Below are positions 17,908 to 26,097 of a DNA stretch of 64,000 bases, one piece after another. Position 1 is the stretch's first letter; the number at the start of each line of letters is the position of its first letter. The notes beneath the pieces were generated by a model. That model did no database searches, was not told the origin of the DNA, and was given only the letters and a program-made list of their open reading frames with translations. Source of the stretch: Leptolyngbya subtilissima AS-A7 (GTDB lineage Bacteria > Cyanobacteriota > Cyanobacteriia > Phormidesmidales > Phormidesmidaceae). Position numbers and translations under genes: made by a program. The stretch is from the NCBI RefSeq assembly GCF_039962255.1, contig NZ_JAMPKY010000002.1:496001-560000 (forward strand), written 5' to 3'.

Positions 17908-19125
17908 CTACGCTGGCAGGCTAACTGTGAAAGTAGTTCCCACTCCCACCCGGCTGGTGACCTTTATTGAGCCCTGTTGGAGCTGCACAAACTGCTTCAC
18001 AATGCTCAGGCCCAGCCCCGTACCGGGAATGTTGCTGACGTTTTGGCCCCGGTGAAAGGGCTCAAACAGCTGCCTGCGATCGCCCGCAGAAATGCCAATG
18101 CCCTCGTCTTGCACCTTGAGGATAACCTGGCCCCGCTGTTTGGCCAGCTTCAGTTTAATGTGGCGATCGCCTGGGGTATAGCGAATCGCGTTCGACAGCA
18201 GATTGCTGAGGATCGATCGCAGCAGCCGCTCATCCAAACAGGCAAACACCTGGCGACTGCGGCAGCCAAACTGAATCGGGCACTGAGGCCGTCGGTAGTC
18301 ACCCTCGGCCAGCAGCTCCTGACAAAAAGCCACCAGGTCTAATGGTTTGGGGTTGACCTCTAGCACTTTGGCCTCGATCTTGCCGATCACCAGAATGTCG
18401 TCGATCATCTGGGTCATGCGTTCAACGTTGGCGTTGATGGTGAGCAGGTAGTCGGTTTTTTCGTCGGGGCGCAGCTGGGTGTCGTAGCGGTTGAGCGATG
18501 ATACCGTCAGCGCAATGTTGTTGAGCGGGTTGCGAAACTCGTGGCAGACCATGGAGACAAAGCGCGATCGCATGTCGCTCAGCTGCCGCAGCTGCTGGTT
18601 GGCATTCTGCAGCTCAGCGGTGCGCTCCTGCACTTTTTGCTCTAGCTCCTCATTAGCCCGCTGCAAGATCTGCTCAGCCCAGCGCCGCTGAGTAATGTCA
18701 CGAAAGGTCACCACCGTGCCAATTAGCTGCCCCTCCTCATCACGCATGGGGGTGCTGATATATTCGACCGGAAAGCTGCTGCCATCTTTGCGCCAAAACA
18801 CCTCGTTGGTCACCCGCCGCACGCTGCCATCCTGAAAGGCCGCATAGATTGGGCAGGCCTCCCGTTGGTAGGGGCGACCATCGGCCAGGGAATGGTGCAT
18901 CACTGCATGCATTGACTGGCCGATCAGCTCGTCGGTTGACCAGCCAATCATGGCAGCAGCGGCAGGATTTACAAAGGTGACGTTGCCCGCCATATCCAGC
19001 CCGTAGATGCCCTCGCCCACAGCATTAAGAATTAGCTGGTGCTGGCGGCGCAGGTGCTCTAGCTGCCCCAGGGGTGCGGTGGGCGCAGCAGTCTCTCTAG
19101 GGGGTAACCAGTAGGTTTGAGTCAT
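17908..19125 (-). CDS. PAS-domain sensor histidine kinase (cytoplasmic)
   Basis: I start it at the ATG at 19125 (MTQTYWLPP, 405 residues); an ATG 20 codons upstream is equally open, and neither has a Shine-Dalgarno. A PAS domain occupies about residues 30-145 (ILNAVGEGIYGLDMAGNVTF and WRKDGSSFPVEY, then the PAC part VTFRDITQRR). A coiled coil leads into HisKA with SMVCHEFRNPLNN and an ATPase domain with DEGIGI and GTGLGLSIV. There is no membrane segment. It is divergent from a receiver-AraC regulator with about 340 bp between, which makes that regulator a candidate partner. Confidence 0.9.
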   Translation of the reverse strand: MTQTYWLPPRETAAPTAPLGQLEHLRRQHQLILNAVGEGIYGLDMAGNVTFVNPAAAAMIGWSTDELIGQSMHAVMHHSLADGRPYQREACPIYAAFQDGSVRRVTNEVFWRKDGSSFPVEYISTPMRDEEGQLIGTVVTFRDITQRRWAEQILQRANEELEQKVQERTAELQNANQQLRQLSDMRSRFVSMVCHEFRNPLNNIALTVSSLNRYDTQLRPDEKTDYLLTINANVERMTQMIDDILVIGKIEAKVLEVNPKPLDLVAFCQELLAEGDYRRPQCPIQFGCRSRQVFACLDERLLRSILSNLLSNAIRYTPGDRHIKLKLAKQRGQVILKVQDEGIGISAGDRRQLFEPFHRGQNVSNIPGTGLGLSIVKQFVQLQQGSIKVTSRVGVGTTFTVSLPA

Positions 19126-19465
19126 CTGGGTAGCGATCGCAACAAAACATTTTGCCGACTCTAGGGGCAAGTAAACCCAAGCCATCGCGCTGACTAGGGA
19201 GAAAGTATCACCCTATACAACAGCACGTTCCCCTAAGGTTTACTACAGAAACATGGCGCAATTAACTACCCTCAATAGTAGCGGCAAGCGTCGTGATACA
19301 AATTTAGAATTTTCCGAATAACAGCTCAGCTTCTGAGTTCTGTTTGGGCTGTCTTTATATTGATTAGATCATCAAATTTAATAGTCAATTTAATCTGATT
19401 AATCTGAAAAAACTTAGTACTTGAACCGCCATAGCAACGCCACCGACCCCAAAACGAGAATTACT
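19126..19465. promoter_or_regulatory. Divergent promoter region with AT-rich direct repeats
   Basis: The region separates the PAS kinase from the AraC-type regulator. Around 19370-19410 it is very AT-rich and contains repeated words: AATTTAAT occurs in TCAAATTTAATAG and again in TCAATTTAATCTG, and TTAATCTG appears twice. Such spaced direct repeats are the kind of site AraC-family dimers bind, so autoregulation is possible. Confidence 0.4.
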
Positions 19466-20251
19466 GTGAAGACTATTCTCATCATTGAAGACGAAACCCA
19501 AACTCGCCATCTTTTTCTCAAATGCCTAGAGTTTGAGGGGTTCCGTGCCGTAGGGGCTAGCGACGGCACCACTGGGGTGGCGATGGCTCAGCAGCATACC
19601 CCCGATCTGGTCGTGTGCGACATCATGATGCCTGATGTGGATGGCTATTCAGTGCTCTCTGCTCTGCGTAAAACAAGGCAGACGGCGCTAATTCCCCTCA
19701 TCTTTCTCACTGCTAAAGTGACCATGGCCGACCTGCGCCGAGGTATGGAGCTAGGGGCTGACGACTACTTAACCAAACCCTGCACCGTTGAGCAATTTTT
19801 GGCCGCCATCAACAGCCGCCTACAGCGTCAGGAACAACTCTCAAAGCTTTACGCCGACGAAGGAAGCCATCCCCAAGAACCATCTCAGGTTTCCTTATCA
19901 ACCAACATTTTTCCCGTCGAACCCAAGCTAGCCAACGTCTTTTGCTTTATTGAAGCCCACTACCAAAAACCAATTAGCCTCAACGATGTGGCCCAGAATG
20001 TAGGCTATTCCCCAGCCTATTTAACCAATTTGGTGCAGTCACACACTGGGCGCACGGTCAAGCAGTGGATTATTGAGCGCCGCTTAGCCGAAGCCAAAAC
20101 TTTGCTGGCCACCACTGCCAATAGCATCCGCCAAATTGCCGAAGCTTCAGGCTATAGTGATGCGGGCTATTTCACCCGTCAATTTCGTCAGTTCCACGGT
20201 GTTTCTCCCCAAGCATGGAGACAAGTTTCTGTATCAGAAACGACAGATTAG
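19466..20251 (+). CDS. Response regulator with AraC-family output domain
   Basis: I choose the GTG at 19466 because the receiver domain begins at once (VKTILIIEDE); the upstream TTG adds 15 residues without domain character. The product has 261 residues. The receiver has the acidic pair at EDE, phospho-acceptor D52 in VVCDIMMPDVDG and K104 in YLTKPCT. The C-terminal 100 residues are a double helix-turn-helix of the AraC family (ISLNDVAQNVGYSPAYLTN, then IRQIAEASGYSDAGYFTRQF). It probably pairs with the divergent PAS kinase. Confidence 0.92.
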   Translation: MKTILIIEDETQTRHLFLKCLEFEGFRAVGASDGTTGVAMAQQHTPDLVVCDIMMPDVDGYSVLSALRKTRQTALIPLIFLTAKVTMADLRRGMELGADDYLTKPCTVEQFLAAINSRLQRQEQLSKLYADEGSHPQEPSQVSLSTNIFPVEPKLANVFCFIEAHYQKPISLNDVAQNVGYSPAYLTNLVQSHTGRTVKQWIIERRLAEAKTLLATTANSIRQIAEASGYSDAGYFTRQFRQFHGVSPQAWRQVSVSETTD

Positions 20252-20610
20252 TGCTTGGTCTTAGGCTTCAAATTATTTTCAAAAGAAAGTCCTACTACAT
20301 CCAAAATTTGCTCCGGTGCGCTTTTGATTTAGGCTTGGTAACCTGTCTAATAACTTACTCAACCCGCAGGCGAGAGCAGGGCAATCAGGGCAGCTAAATG
20401 CTCGTTTTTCAGGTGGCTCAACCGGGTTTTCAAGTTCATCGGGGAAAGATTTTTGTCGCGTTCAACTATCTGTTTATGGTCATTTCAGCAGTAGCAAAGT
20501 CGCTCAACGACTGGGGCAGTTTGAGTTGCGCATCACCCTCCCTGATGCTGCCCGGTCGTCCCTGCCGGGATTGCGGCACGGTGCATTTTACGGACGATCA
20601 CTCGCGGTTT
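20252..20610. other. Region upstream of the cyanate transporter operon; N-terminus uncertain
   Basis: About 360 bp. The reading frame of the following substrate-binding protein is open back to 20398, with possible ATGs at 20398, 20476 and 20545. The segment 20545-20610 encodes a CxxC (CRDCGTVHF). None of these starts has a strong ribosome-binding site. I see no exact GTAN8TAC site here, only a partial match at 20231-20244 inside the end of the preceding gene. Confidence 0.45.
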
Positions 20611-22119
20611 ATGGAAACCATGCCCCAAGACCCGGTCGATATGGTCGACGACCTAGTGAAGATGGGGATTTATAAGCAAAACCAGCTGCGCGCCGCCGAC
20701 ACCGTCAACGCCTACGAGCTGCGCAAGACGTTGTTTCTCAAGCGAGTGGGCCGCAACAACCCCCAACGCGAAAAGCTGATTTTGGCGCTGTGTGAGCAGG
20801 CCGGCGGATTAGAAAATGCCTTTGCGGCAGCCTTTGGCCCTCAGGCCGGGCTGTTCTTTGCTGACTTAGTACGCAACAGTGGGGCGACCCGTCGCGAGTT
20901 CCTGCGCAACATGGCTGTAGGTGCGGCGCTGGTCACCCTAGCCAGCTGTGCTGGTGGTAGCGACGAGCCTGCTGCAGAAGAGTCGACCGTAGCCCCCGTT
21001 GACACGAGCAATCTGGAGAAAACCGACATTCAGGTGGGCTTTATCCCGATCACCTGCGCAACACCAATCATTATGTCGGAGCCACTAGGCTTCTACGAAA
21101 AGTACGGCTTTAACGCTACGGTGGTGAAAATGCCGAGTTGGGGTGCGGTGCGGGATTCGGCGATCGCAGGCGAACTCGACGCCTACCACATGCTGGCGCC
21201 CATGCCCATCGCTATGACCCTGGGTCTGGGCTCTGCTGCCTTTGGCGTCAAGCTAGCCAGCATTGAAAACGTCAACGGCCAGGCCATTACCGTGGCCGAG
21301 CGCCATAAGGGCAACGTAGATGGCCCTGCCGACTTTAAGGGCTTTGTGATCGGCGTGCCTTTCCCCTACTCCATGCACAACCTGCTGATTCGCTATTACC
21401 TGGCTTCGGGTGGCCTCGACCCTGACGTAGATGTGCAGATTCGTCCCGTGCCCCCGCCGGACAGCATTGCTCAGCTCATTGCTGGGGACATCGACGCGAT
21501 GCTGATGCCCGACCCGTTTAACCAGCGGGCTGTGTACGAAGGCGCTGGCTATATTCACATGCTCAGCAAAGAGCTGTGGGACGGTCACCCCTGCTGTGCC
21601 TTTGCTGCTAGTGACGAATGGATTACCGCCAACCCCAACGCCTTCCGATCGCTGAATAAGGCGATCATCGAGGCAGCGGGCTACGCTCAAGACCCTGCCA
21701 ACCGCTCTGAAATTGCCGCCGCGATTTCCGATCGCGCCTTTCTAAACCAGCCTCCAGAGGTGGTTGAAGCGGTGCTGACCGGCAACTTTGACGATGGCCA
21801 GGGCAACACCCTTTCAGAGCCCAATCGCATCGGCTTCGAGCCCTACCCTTGGCAGAGTTTCGCCAAGTGGATTTCGTCCCAGCTGGTGCGCTGGGAGCTG
21901 CTGGGGGAGGGCAACACCGCTGCAACCGTCAGCAACAGCGACATCGACCAAGTGGGTCAAGAGGTCTTTTTAACTGACCTGGCCCGAGAGCTGGCCCTTG
22001 AGCTGGGTCAAGAGCCCCCCTTCGAGACCGATCGCACCGAAACCCTAGCCTTCGACACCTTTGACCCAACCGCGTCGGCAGACTATGTCGAAAGCCAAAT
22101 TGACCAGTTTGGTAAGTAA
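20611..22119 (+). CDS. cynA: Cyanate/nitrite ABC transporter substrate-binding lipoprotein (CynA/NrtA type)
   Basis: This is the periplasmic binding component of a CmpA/NrtA-family uptake system. From the ATG at 20611 it has 502 residues. A Tat motif, TRREFLRNM, sits at about residues 93-101, followed by a hydrophobic stretch and a lipobox LASC with the acylated cysteine near 113. The binding domain follows (IQVGFIPITCATPIIMSEPL, DAYHMLAPMPIAMT, GHPCCAFAAS). It is odd that roughly 90 residues precede the Tat signal, when such signals are normally N-terminal. Its place upstream of a permease, an ATPase and cyanase points to cyanate, possibly also nitrite. The start is uncertain. Confidence 0.85.
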   Translation: METMPQDPVDMVDDLVKMGIYKQNQLRAADTVNAYELRKTLFLKRVGRNNPQREKLILALCEQAGGLENAFAAAFGPQAGLFFADLVRNSGATRREFLRNMAVGAALVTLASCAGGSDEPAAEESTVAPVDTSNLEKTDIQVGFIPITCATPIIMSEPLGFYEKYGFNATVVKMPSWGAVRDSAIAGELDAYHMLAPMPIAMTLGLGSAAFGVKLASIENVNGQAITVAERHKGNVDGPADFKGFVIGVPFPYSMHNLLIRYYLASGGLDPDVDVQIRPVPPPDSIAQLIAGDIDAMLMPDPFNQRAVYEGAGYIHMLSKELWDGHPCCAFAASDEWITANPNAFRSLNKAIIEAAGYAQDPANRSEIAAAISDRAFLNQPPEVVEAVLTGNFDDGQGNTLSEPNRIGFEPYPWQSFAKWISSQLVRWELLGEGNTAATVSNSDIDQVGQEVFLTDLARELALELGQEPPFETDRTETLAFDTFDPTASADYVESQIDQFGK

Positions 22120-22215
22120 GTTTTTCTTGGCCAAAACATTGGTTCCACCTTTGACATAGCGACGGTTGGGGTGAGTGGAATCGCTATCGGCGCAGTTTTT
22201 AGGAGGTATTGAATC

Positions 22216-23055
22216 ATGACGGCGAGTCACAGCACGCCTGGATTGATCGGAGCGGAGCGGCAAACACCGCTCTGGCACAACGAAAATGTAAGAGCGTTCG
22301 CGCTGTTTATGCTCTCTCTCGGCATCTTTCTGCTGTTTTGGGAAATTGGGGCGAAATCGGGCTGGTTTGTGAAGGGGGTACCCACTGCCACCGAGACCAT
22401 CAAAGAGTTTTGGTGGTGGGTGACAAACCCGTTTTACCGCAACGGCCCCAACGATCTGGGTATCGGCTGGAATTTACTAATTAGTCTGCGGCGGGTGGCG
22501 ATCGGCTATATTGCGGCCTCGCTGGTGGCGGTGCCCCTGGGCATTTTGATCGGCATTTCGCCCGTGGCGTTTAAGGCGTTTAACCCCTACGTGCAGCTGC
22601 TCAAGCCGATTTCGCCTCTGGCTTGGCTGCCGCTGGGCTTGTATTTGCTGCGCGATTCTGAGAAAACCGGCATTTTCATCATCTTTATCTCCAGCATCTG
22701 GCCGACGCTGATCAACACCACCTTTGGTGTAGCCAACGTCAACCAGGATTACCTAGACGTATCTAAAACCCTGGGTGCCTCACGCCTGCGCACCATCTGG
22801 AAGGTAATAATTCCGGCGGCGCTGCCCAGTATTGTGTCGGGTCTGCGGATCAGCATGGGCATTGCCTGGTTAGTGATTGTGGCGGCAGAAATGCTGCTCG
22901 GCACGGGCCTCGGCTATTTCATCTGGAACGAGTGGAACAACCTGTCAATTCCAAATATTTTGGTGGCCATTTTCATCATTGGTTTGACAGGGCTGCTGCT
23001 GGATAGCCTGTTTGCCGCCCTCGAAAAATTTGTTGCCTTTGGTCGAAACTCATGA
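22216..23055 (+). CDS. cynB: Cyanate/nitrite ABC transporter permease
   Basis: A 279-residue inner-membrane permease of the NrtB/SsuC/TauC class, with about six hydrophobic segments. The EAA loop that contacts the ATPase is present as VSKTLGASRLRTIWKVIIPA followed by ALPSIVSGLRI. The ATG is preceded by AGGAGG at a good distance, giving strong translation. It lies about 95 bp after the binding-protein gene and overlaps the ATPase gene by 4 bp, so all three are co-transcribed. Cyanate specificity is inferred from the cyanase gene downstream. Confidence 0.92.
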   Translation: MTASHSTPGLIGAERQTPLWHNENVRAFALFMLSLGIFLLFWEIGAKSGWFVKGVPTATETIKEFWWWVTNPFYRNGPNDLGIGWNLLISLRRVAIGYIAASLVAVPLGILIGISPVAFKAFNPYVQLLKPISPLAWLPLGLYLLRDSEKTGIFIIFISSIWPTLINTTFGVANVNQDYLDVSKTLGASRLRTIWKVIIPAALPSIVSGLRISMGIAWLVIVAAEMLLGTGLGYFIWNEWNNLSIPNILVAIFIIGLTGLLLDSLFAALEKFVAFGRNS

Positions 23056-23936
23056 GTACTGTTCCCGTTAATACGGTTGACCCGGTTGATATGCGATCGC
23101 AGACAGCTCAGCTGTCGATTCGCCAGGTGGCGAAGGTTTTCCCCGGCAAAAAAGATCTGTTTAGCAAGCTCACCGGCAAAACCCGCCGCGATTTCGTCGC
23201 CATCCAAGATATCAACCTTGACATTGAGCCGAATACCTTCGTGTCGATCATCGGCCCATCGGGCTGCGGCAAATCGACTCTGCTGAATATGATTGCTGGC
23301 CTCAGCCCGATCACTAGCGGCGAGATTTTGCTCAACGGTGCCCCGATCGCTGGGCCAGGGCCAGACCGGGGCATGGTCTTTCAAAACTACGCCCTGATGC
23401 CTTGGATGACGGTGGAGGAAAACCTGCGGTTTGCGGTAGAAACCGTGGACCCAAAAATTTCGGCGAAAAAGCGCGATCGCATCATCAAAGAGCACATTCA
23501 GCTGGTGGGCCTCAGCGGGGCCGAGCGCAAGCACCCCCACGAGCTCTCGGGCGGCATGCGCCAGCGGGTCGGCATTGCCCGCGCCCTAGCCATCAACCCC
23601 CAAATGCTGCTGATGGATGAGCCCTTTGGTGCCCTCGATGCCCTCACCCGCGCCTTCTTGCAGGAGGAGGTCGAGCGCATCTGGGAACAGCAGCGCAAGA
23701 CCGTGATCATGATTACCCACAGCATTGAAGAGGCGCTGCTGCTGAGCGATCGCATCGTCATGATGACCCGTGGCCCTGCCGCCCGCATCGACGAGATTTT
23801 AGAGGTGCCCTTTCCTCGGCCCCGCGATCGTGAAACCATACAGCAGCATCCTGCCTACAAGGGTCTCAAAGCAGAGATGGAGAGCCATCTGTTTCGAGAA
23901 ACTCGCGCGGTGGAGGCGGAGCGGGTGGGGAAGTAG
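23052..23936 (+). CDS. cynD: Cyanate/nitrite ABC transporter ATP-binding protein
   Basis: A 294-residue ATPase that powers the transporter. It has Walker A GPSGCGKST, the Q-loop in VFQNYALMPW, signature LSGGMRQR, Walker B LLMDEPFGALD and the switch histidine in ITHSIEEAL. It is of NrtD/SsuB type without the C-terminal binding-protein domain found in NrtC. The ATG overlaps the stop of the permease gene (ATGA), which indicates translational coupling. Confidence 0.93.
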   Translation: MSTVPVNTVDPVDMRSQTAQLSIRQVAKVFPGKKDLFSKLTGKTRRDFVAIQDINLDIEPNTFVSIIGPSGCGKSTLLNMIAGLSPITSGEILLNGAPIAGPGPDRGMVFQNYALMPWMTVEENLRFAVETVDPKISAKKRDRIIKEHIQLVGLSGAERKHPHELSGGMRQRVGIARALAINPQMLLMDEPFGALDALTRAFLQEEVERIWEQQRKTVIMITHSIEEALLLSDRIVMMTRGPAARIDEILEVPFPRPRDRETIQQHPAYKGLKAEMESHLFRETRAVEAERVGK

Positions 23937-23999
23937 AGGAGTGATGGGGTGGATGGGTAGGGGGTGGATAGGTGGACCTCAAATAACCGTAGGGTGGGT
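23937..23999 (+). repeat. G-rich low-complexity repeat (GGGTGGATGGGT type)
   Basis: A run of imperfect GGGTGG/ATGGGT words directly after the ATPase gene. The complementary C-rich form appears at about 24686-24731, so the two flank cyanase in inverted orientation. The same class of sequence recurs near 48.9 kb and 50.8 kb. Confidence 0.6.
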
Positions 24000-24109
24000 G
24001 GTCACTCAACCTCTGCTCCCTCACACTATCCTTGCTTCGCCGTAACCTAACCGCCCACTGTGGCTACATGCCAGAAAATCCTGCCACATCCTCTGACCCT
24101 CTCCCCCAG

Positions 24110-24132
24110 CCCCTCTCCCCTAGGGAGAGGGG
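24110..24132. repeat. 10-bp perfect hairpin upstream of cynS
   Basis: Arms CCCCTCTCCC and GGGAGAGGGG pair perfectly around a three-base loop. The sequence belongs to a dispersed CT/GA-rich palindrome type seen in many bacterial genomes. It sits 42 bp before cynS and could modulate read-through from the transporter genes. Confidence 0.65.
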
Positions 24133-24173
24133 AGCCGGAATTGACCACAGACGTACTTAGGAGGACTTTAACT

Positions 24174-24617
24174 ATGACCGTTTCCGCTATTACCGAAAAA
24201 CTACTGGCTGCTAAAAAAGCCGCTGGCCTTAGCTTTGCTGACCTCGAAGCTAAAACTGGCTGCGACGAAGTGTGGCTCGCCTCCATTTTCTATCGCCAAG
24301 CCAGCGCCTCTGAGGAAGAGGCCACCAAAATCATTGAAGCGCTCGGTGCCGACGCTTCCCTGGTCGAGGCTCTGACCGACTTCCCCGTCAAAGGTGGACT
24401 CGATCCCGTCATCCCCACCGACCCGCTGATCTACCGCTTCTACGAGATTATGCAGGTCTACGGCATGCCCATGAAAGCCGTTATCCACGAAAAGTTTGGC
24501 GACGGCATTATGAGCGCCATCGACTTCACGCTTGATATAGAAAAGGTTGAGGATCCGAAGGGCGATCGCGTCAAAGTGATCATGAACGGCAAATTCCTGC
24601 CCTACAAAAAGTGGTAG
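24174..24617 (+). CDS. cynS: Cyanate hydratase (cyanase)
   Basis: Cyanase converts cyanate and bicarbonate to ammonia and carbon dioxide. The ATG at 24174 is preceded by TTAGGAGGA and gives 147 residues, close to the 147-156 usual for CynS. The N-terminal domain is helix-turn-helix-like ([20 protein letters not shown]). The C-terminal domain has the catalytic residues in [11 protein letters not shown] (R88 and E91) and GIMSAIDF (S114). It is encoded 237 bp after the ABC transporter genes on the same strand, the arrangement known for cyanobacterial cynABDS. The ammonia released feeds assimilation. An upstream in-frame extension crosses the palindrome and is not coding. Confidence 0.96.
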   Translation: MTVSAITEKLLAAKKAAGLSFADLEAKTGCDEVWLASIFYRQASASEEEATKIIEALGADASLVEALTDFPVKGGLDPVIPTDPLIYRFYEIMQVYGMPMKAVIHEKFGDGIMSAIDFTLDIEKVEDPKGDRVKVIMNGKFLPYKKW

Positions 24618-24650
24618 ACCCCGGTTACGCGTCCTGACTCACAATCTCTG

Positions 24651-24678
24651 GGCTGTTGGCGATCGCTAACAGCCTTTC
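24651..24678 (+). terminator. Hairpin with HIP1 core after cynS
   Basis: GGCTGTT (24651-24657) pairs with AACAGCC (24668-24674), enclosing a GCGATCGC octamer that itself folds back, and TTTCCT follows. It is the probable end of the cyanate operon transcript, although the T-run is short. Confidence 0.55.
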
Positions 24679-24685
24679 CTATGCC

Positions 24686-24731
24686 CTTCCCTCACCCCCA
24701 TCTTCCCCATCTCCTCTACTCATCCACCCCT
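24686..24731. repeat. C-rich low-complexity repeat, inverted partner of 23937-23999
   Basis: The stretch is made of CCC/TCACCCCCATC-type words and lies just before the next gene. It is the complement class of the G-rich run behind the ATPase gene. Confidence 0.5.
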
Positions 24732-25199
24732 ATGCCCACTCCCATCGCCCCCCCCTTTACGCTAGAGACTGCGATCGCCAAAGCTCGCATGGCCGAAGAT
24801 GCCTGGAACAGCCGCGATCCCGATCGCGTTGCCCTCGCCTACACCGAAGACAGCCACTGGCGTAACCGGGCCGAAATCTTTCAGGGCCGCGACGCCATCC
24901 GCGCTTTTTTGCGCCGCAAGTGGGATAAGGAACTCGACTACCGCCTGATCAAAGAGGTGTGGGCCTACGGCGACAACCGCATTTCGGTACGATTTCAATA
25001 CGAATGGCACGACGACGCTGGCCAGTGGTACCGCGCCTACGGCAACGAAAACTGGGAGTTCGACGAAAACGGCCTCATGCGCCGCCGCGAAGCCAGCATC
25101 AATGACAGACCCATCACCGCTGAAGAACGCCGCTTCTTTTGGGATACTTCCGGCCCTCGCCCACAGGAGCATCCTGGGTTGATTGACTCACCGGTTTAG
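24732..25199 (+). CDS. NTF2-like (SnoaL/DUF1348) family protein
   Basis: From the ATG at 24732 the protein has 155 residues; an earlier ATG at 24681 would add residues encoded by the C-rich repeat and is unlikely. It matches the DUF1348 NTF2-like proteins: [56 protein letters not shown] and [20 protein letters not shown]. Such cone-shaped folds bind small ligands or act as isomerases or hydratases. The specific role is unknown. Confidence 0.82.
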   Translation: MPTPIAPPFTLETAIAKARMAEDAWNSRDPDRVALAYTEDSHWRNRAEIFQGRDAIRAFLRRKWDKELDYRLIKEVWAYGDNRISVRFQYEWHDDAGQWYRAYGNENWEFDENGLMRRREASINDRPITAEERRFFWDTSGPRPQEHPGLIDSPV

Positions 25200-25285
25200 C
25201 CAACCGTTGAATCACAGTCTCAAGCAACCGGAGTGCTACCCCAACTACAATTGTTGTCCGTGCTTAGCCCCAAGCGACTCTGTTT

Positions 25286-25888
25286 CTACCAGATTTTAGC
25301 CATGCGGAGGACAAAATTCGGCAGTTCGGGATCGCCACTAACCAGGTCAGGGTTCACCAGAATTTCGGGTGGTTGATGAGGCCGATAGACATGCACCTGA
25401 CGGGCCTTGCGATCGATCAGCCATCCTAAAGCAGCACCGTTGGCAATATACTCCTTCATCTTTTCCTTCAGCCCACTGAGTGAATCACTCGACGATCGCA
25501 GTTCTATAACAAAGTCTGGGCAGAGGGGCGCAAAGGAGGCTTGTTCAGCCTCTGTCAGCATTGTCCAACGTTCTAAACGGACCCAAGCGGCATCGGGCGA
25601 TCGCGTTGACCCATCGGGCAAAGTAAACCCGGCGCTAGAGTCAAAGGCTTCGCCGGTACCATCGGCATCGGCCCAGTTGGCCAACTGCTGGGCGATCTTG
25701 AGGTTGCGGTTGCCGGTATCAGAAAACGCAGGGGGCATAACAATCACCTCGCCGCTGGCCGATCGCTCGATACGTAAATCCCGATTGGCCTGGCAAAAGT
25801 CATAGAATTCAGCGGCAGTCATCTCAGCGCTGGCCGGAAAGTTAACCCTTAGCGGCAGATTTTCTGTTTGGATCAACAGCGTTGTCAT
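25286..25888 (-). CDS. Uma2 (DUF820) family PD-(D/E)XK nuclease-like protein
   Basis: A 200-residue protein of the Uma2 family, which is greatly expanded in cyanobacteria. The restriction-endonuclease-like core is visible: SPDAAWV with the catalytic aspartate, PDFVIELRSSSD with the glutamate, and GWLIDRKARQVHVYRP. These genes spread and duplicate readily, and their biological role is not settled. It is convergent with the NTF2-like gene and stands alone. Confidence 0.88.
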   Translation of the reverse strand: MTTLLIQTENLPLRVNFPASAEMTAAEFYDFCQANRDLRIERSASGEVIVMPPAFSDTGNRNLKIAQQLANWADADGTGEAFDSSAGFTLPDGSTRSPDAAWVRLERWTMLTEAEQASFAPLCPDFVIELRSSSDSLSGLKEKMKEYIANGAALGWLIDRKARQVHVYRPHQPPEILVNPDLVSGDPELPNFVLRMAKIW

Positions 25889-26097
25889 AGGCGATCCATG
25901 CTCTCTGCAGTGACCTGATCATAGCCCACTGCCTGGATGGCCTAACGAGCTGACGTTCTCGCCTAGGTCACAATCGGGTGTTGGGTTAGTTGAAGGGCTG
26001 AGAAGCTAGCTAAGCAAATGTCTTTCCCTAGGTAGACCTCAGCTGTGCGCGCCTTTGAGATGCTGTAGAGCACAGACAATGGCCTGAGGAGCGATCT

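Noticed and set aside
24060..24173. Longer cyanase N-terminus
   Set aside because: The extra residues are encoded by a CT/GA palindrome, and a strong ribosome-binding site precedes the ATG at 24174.
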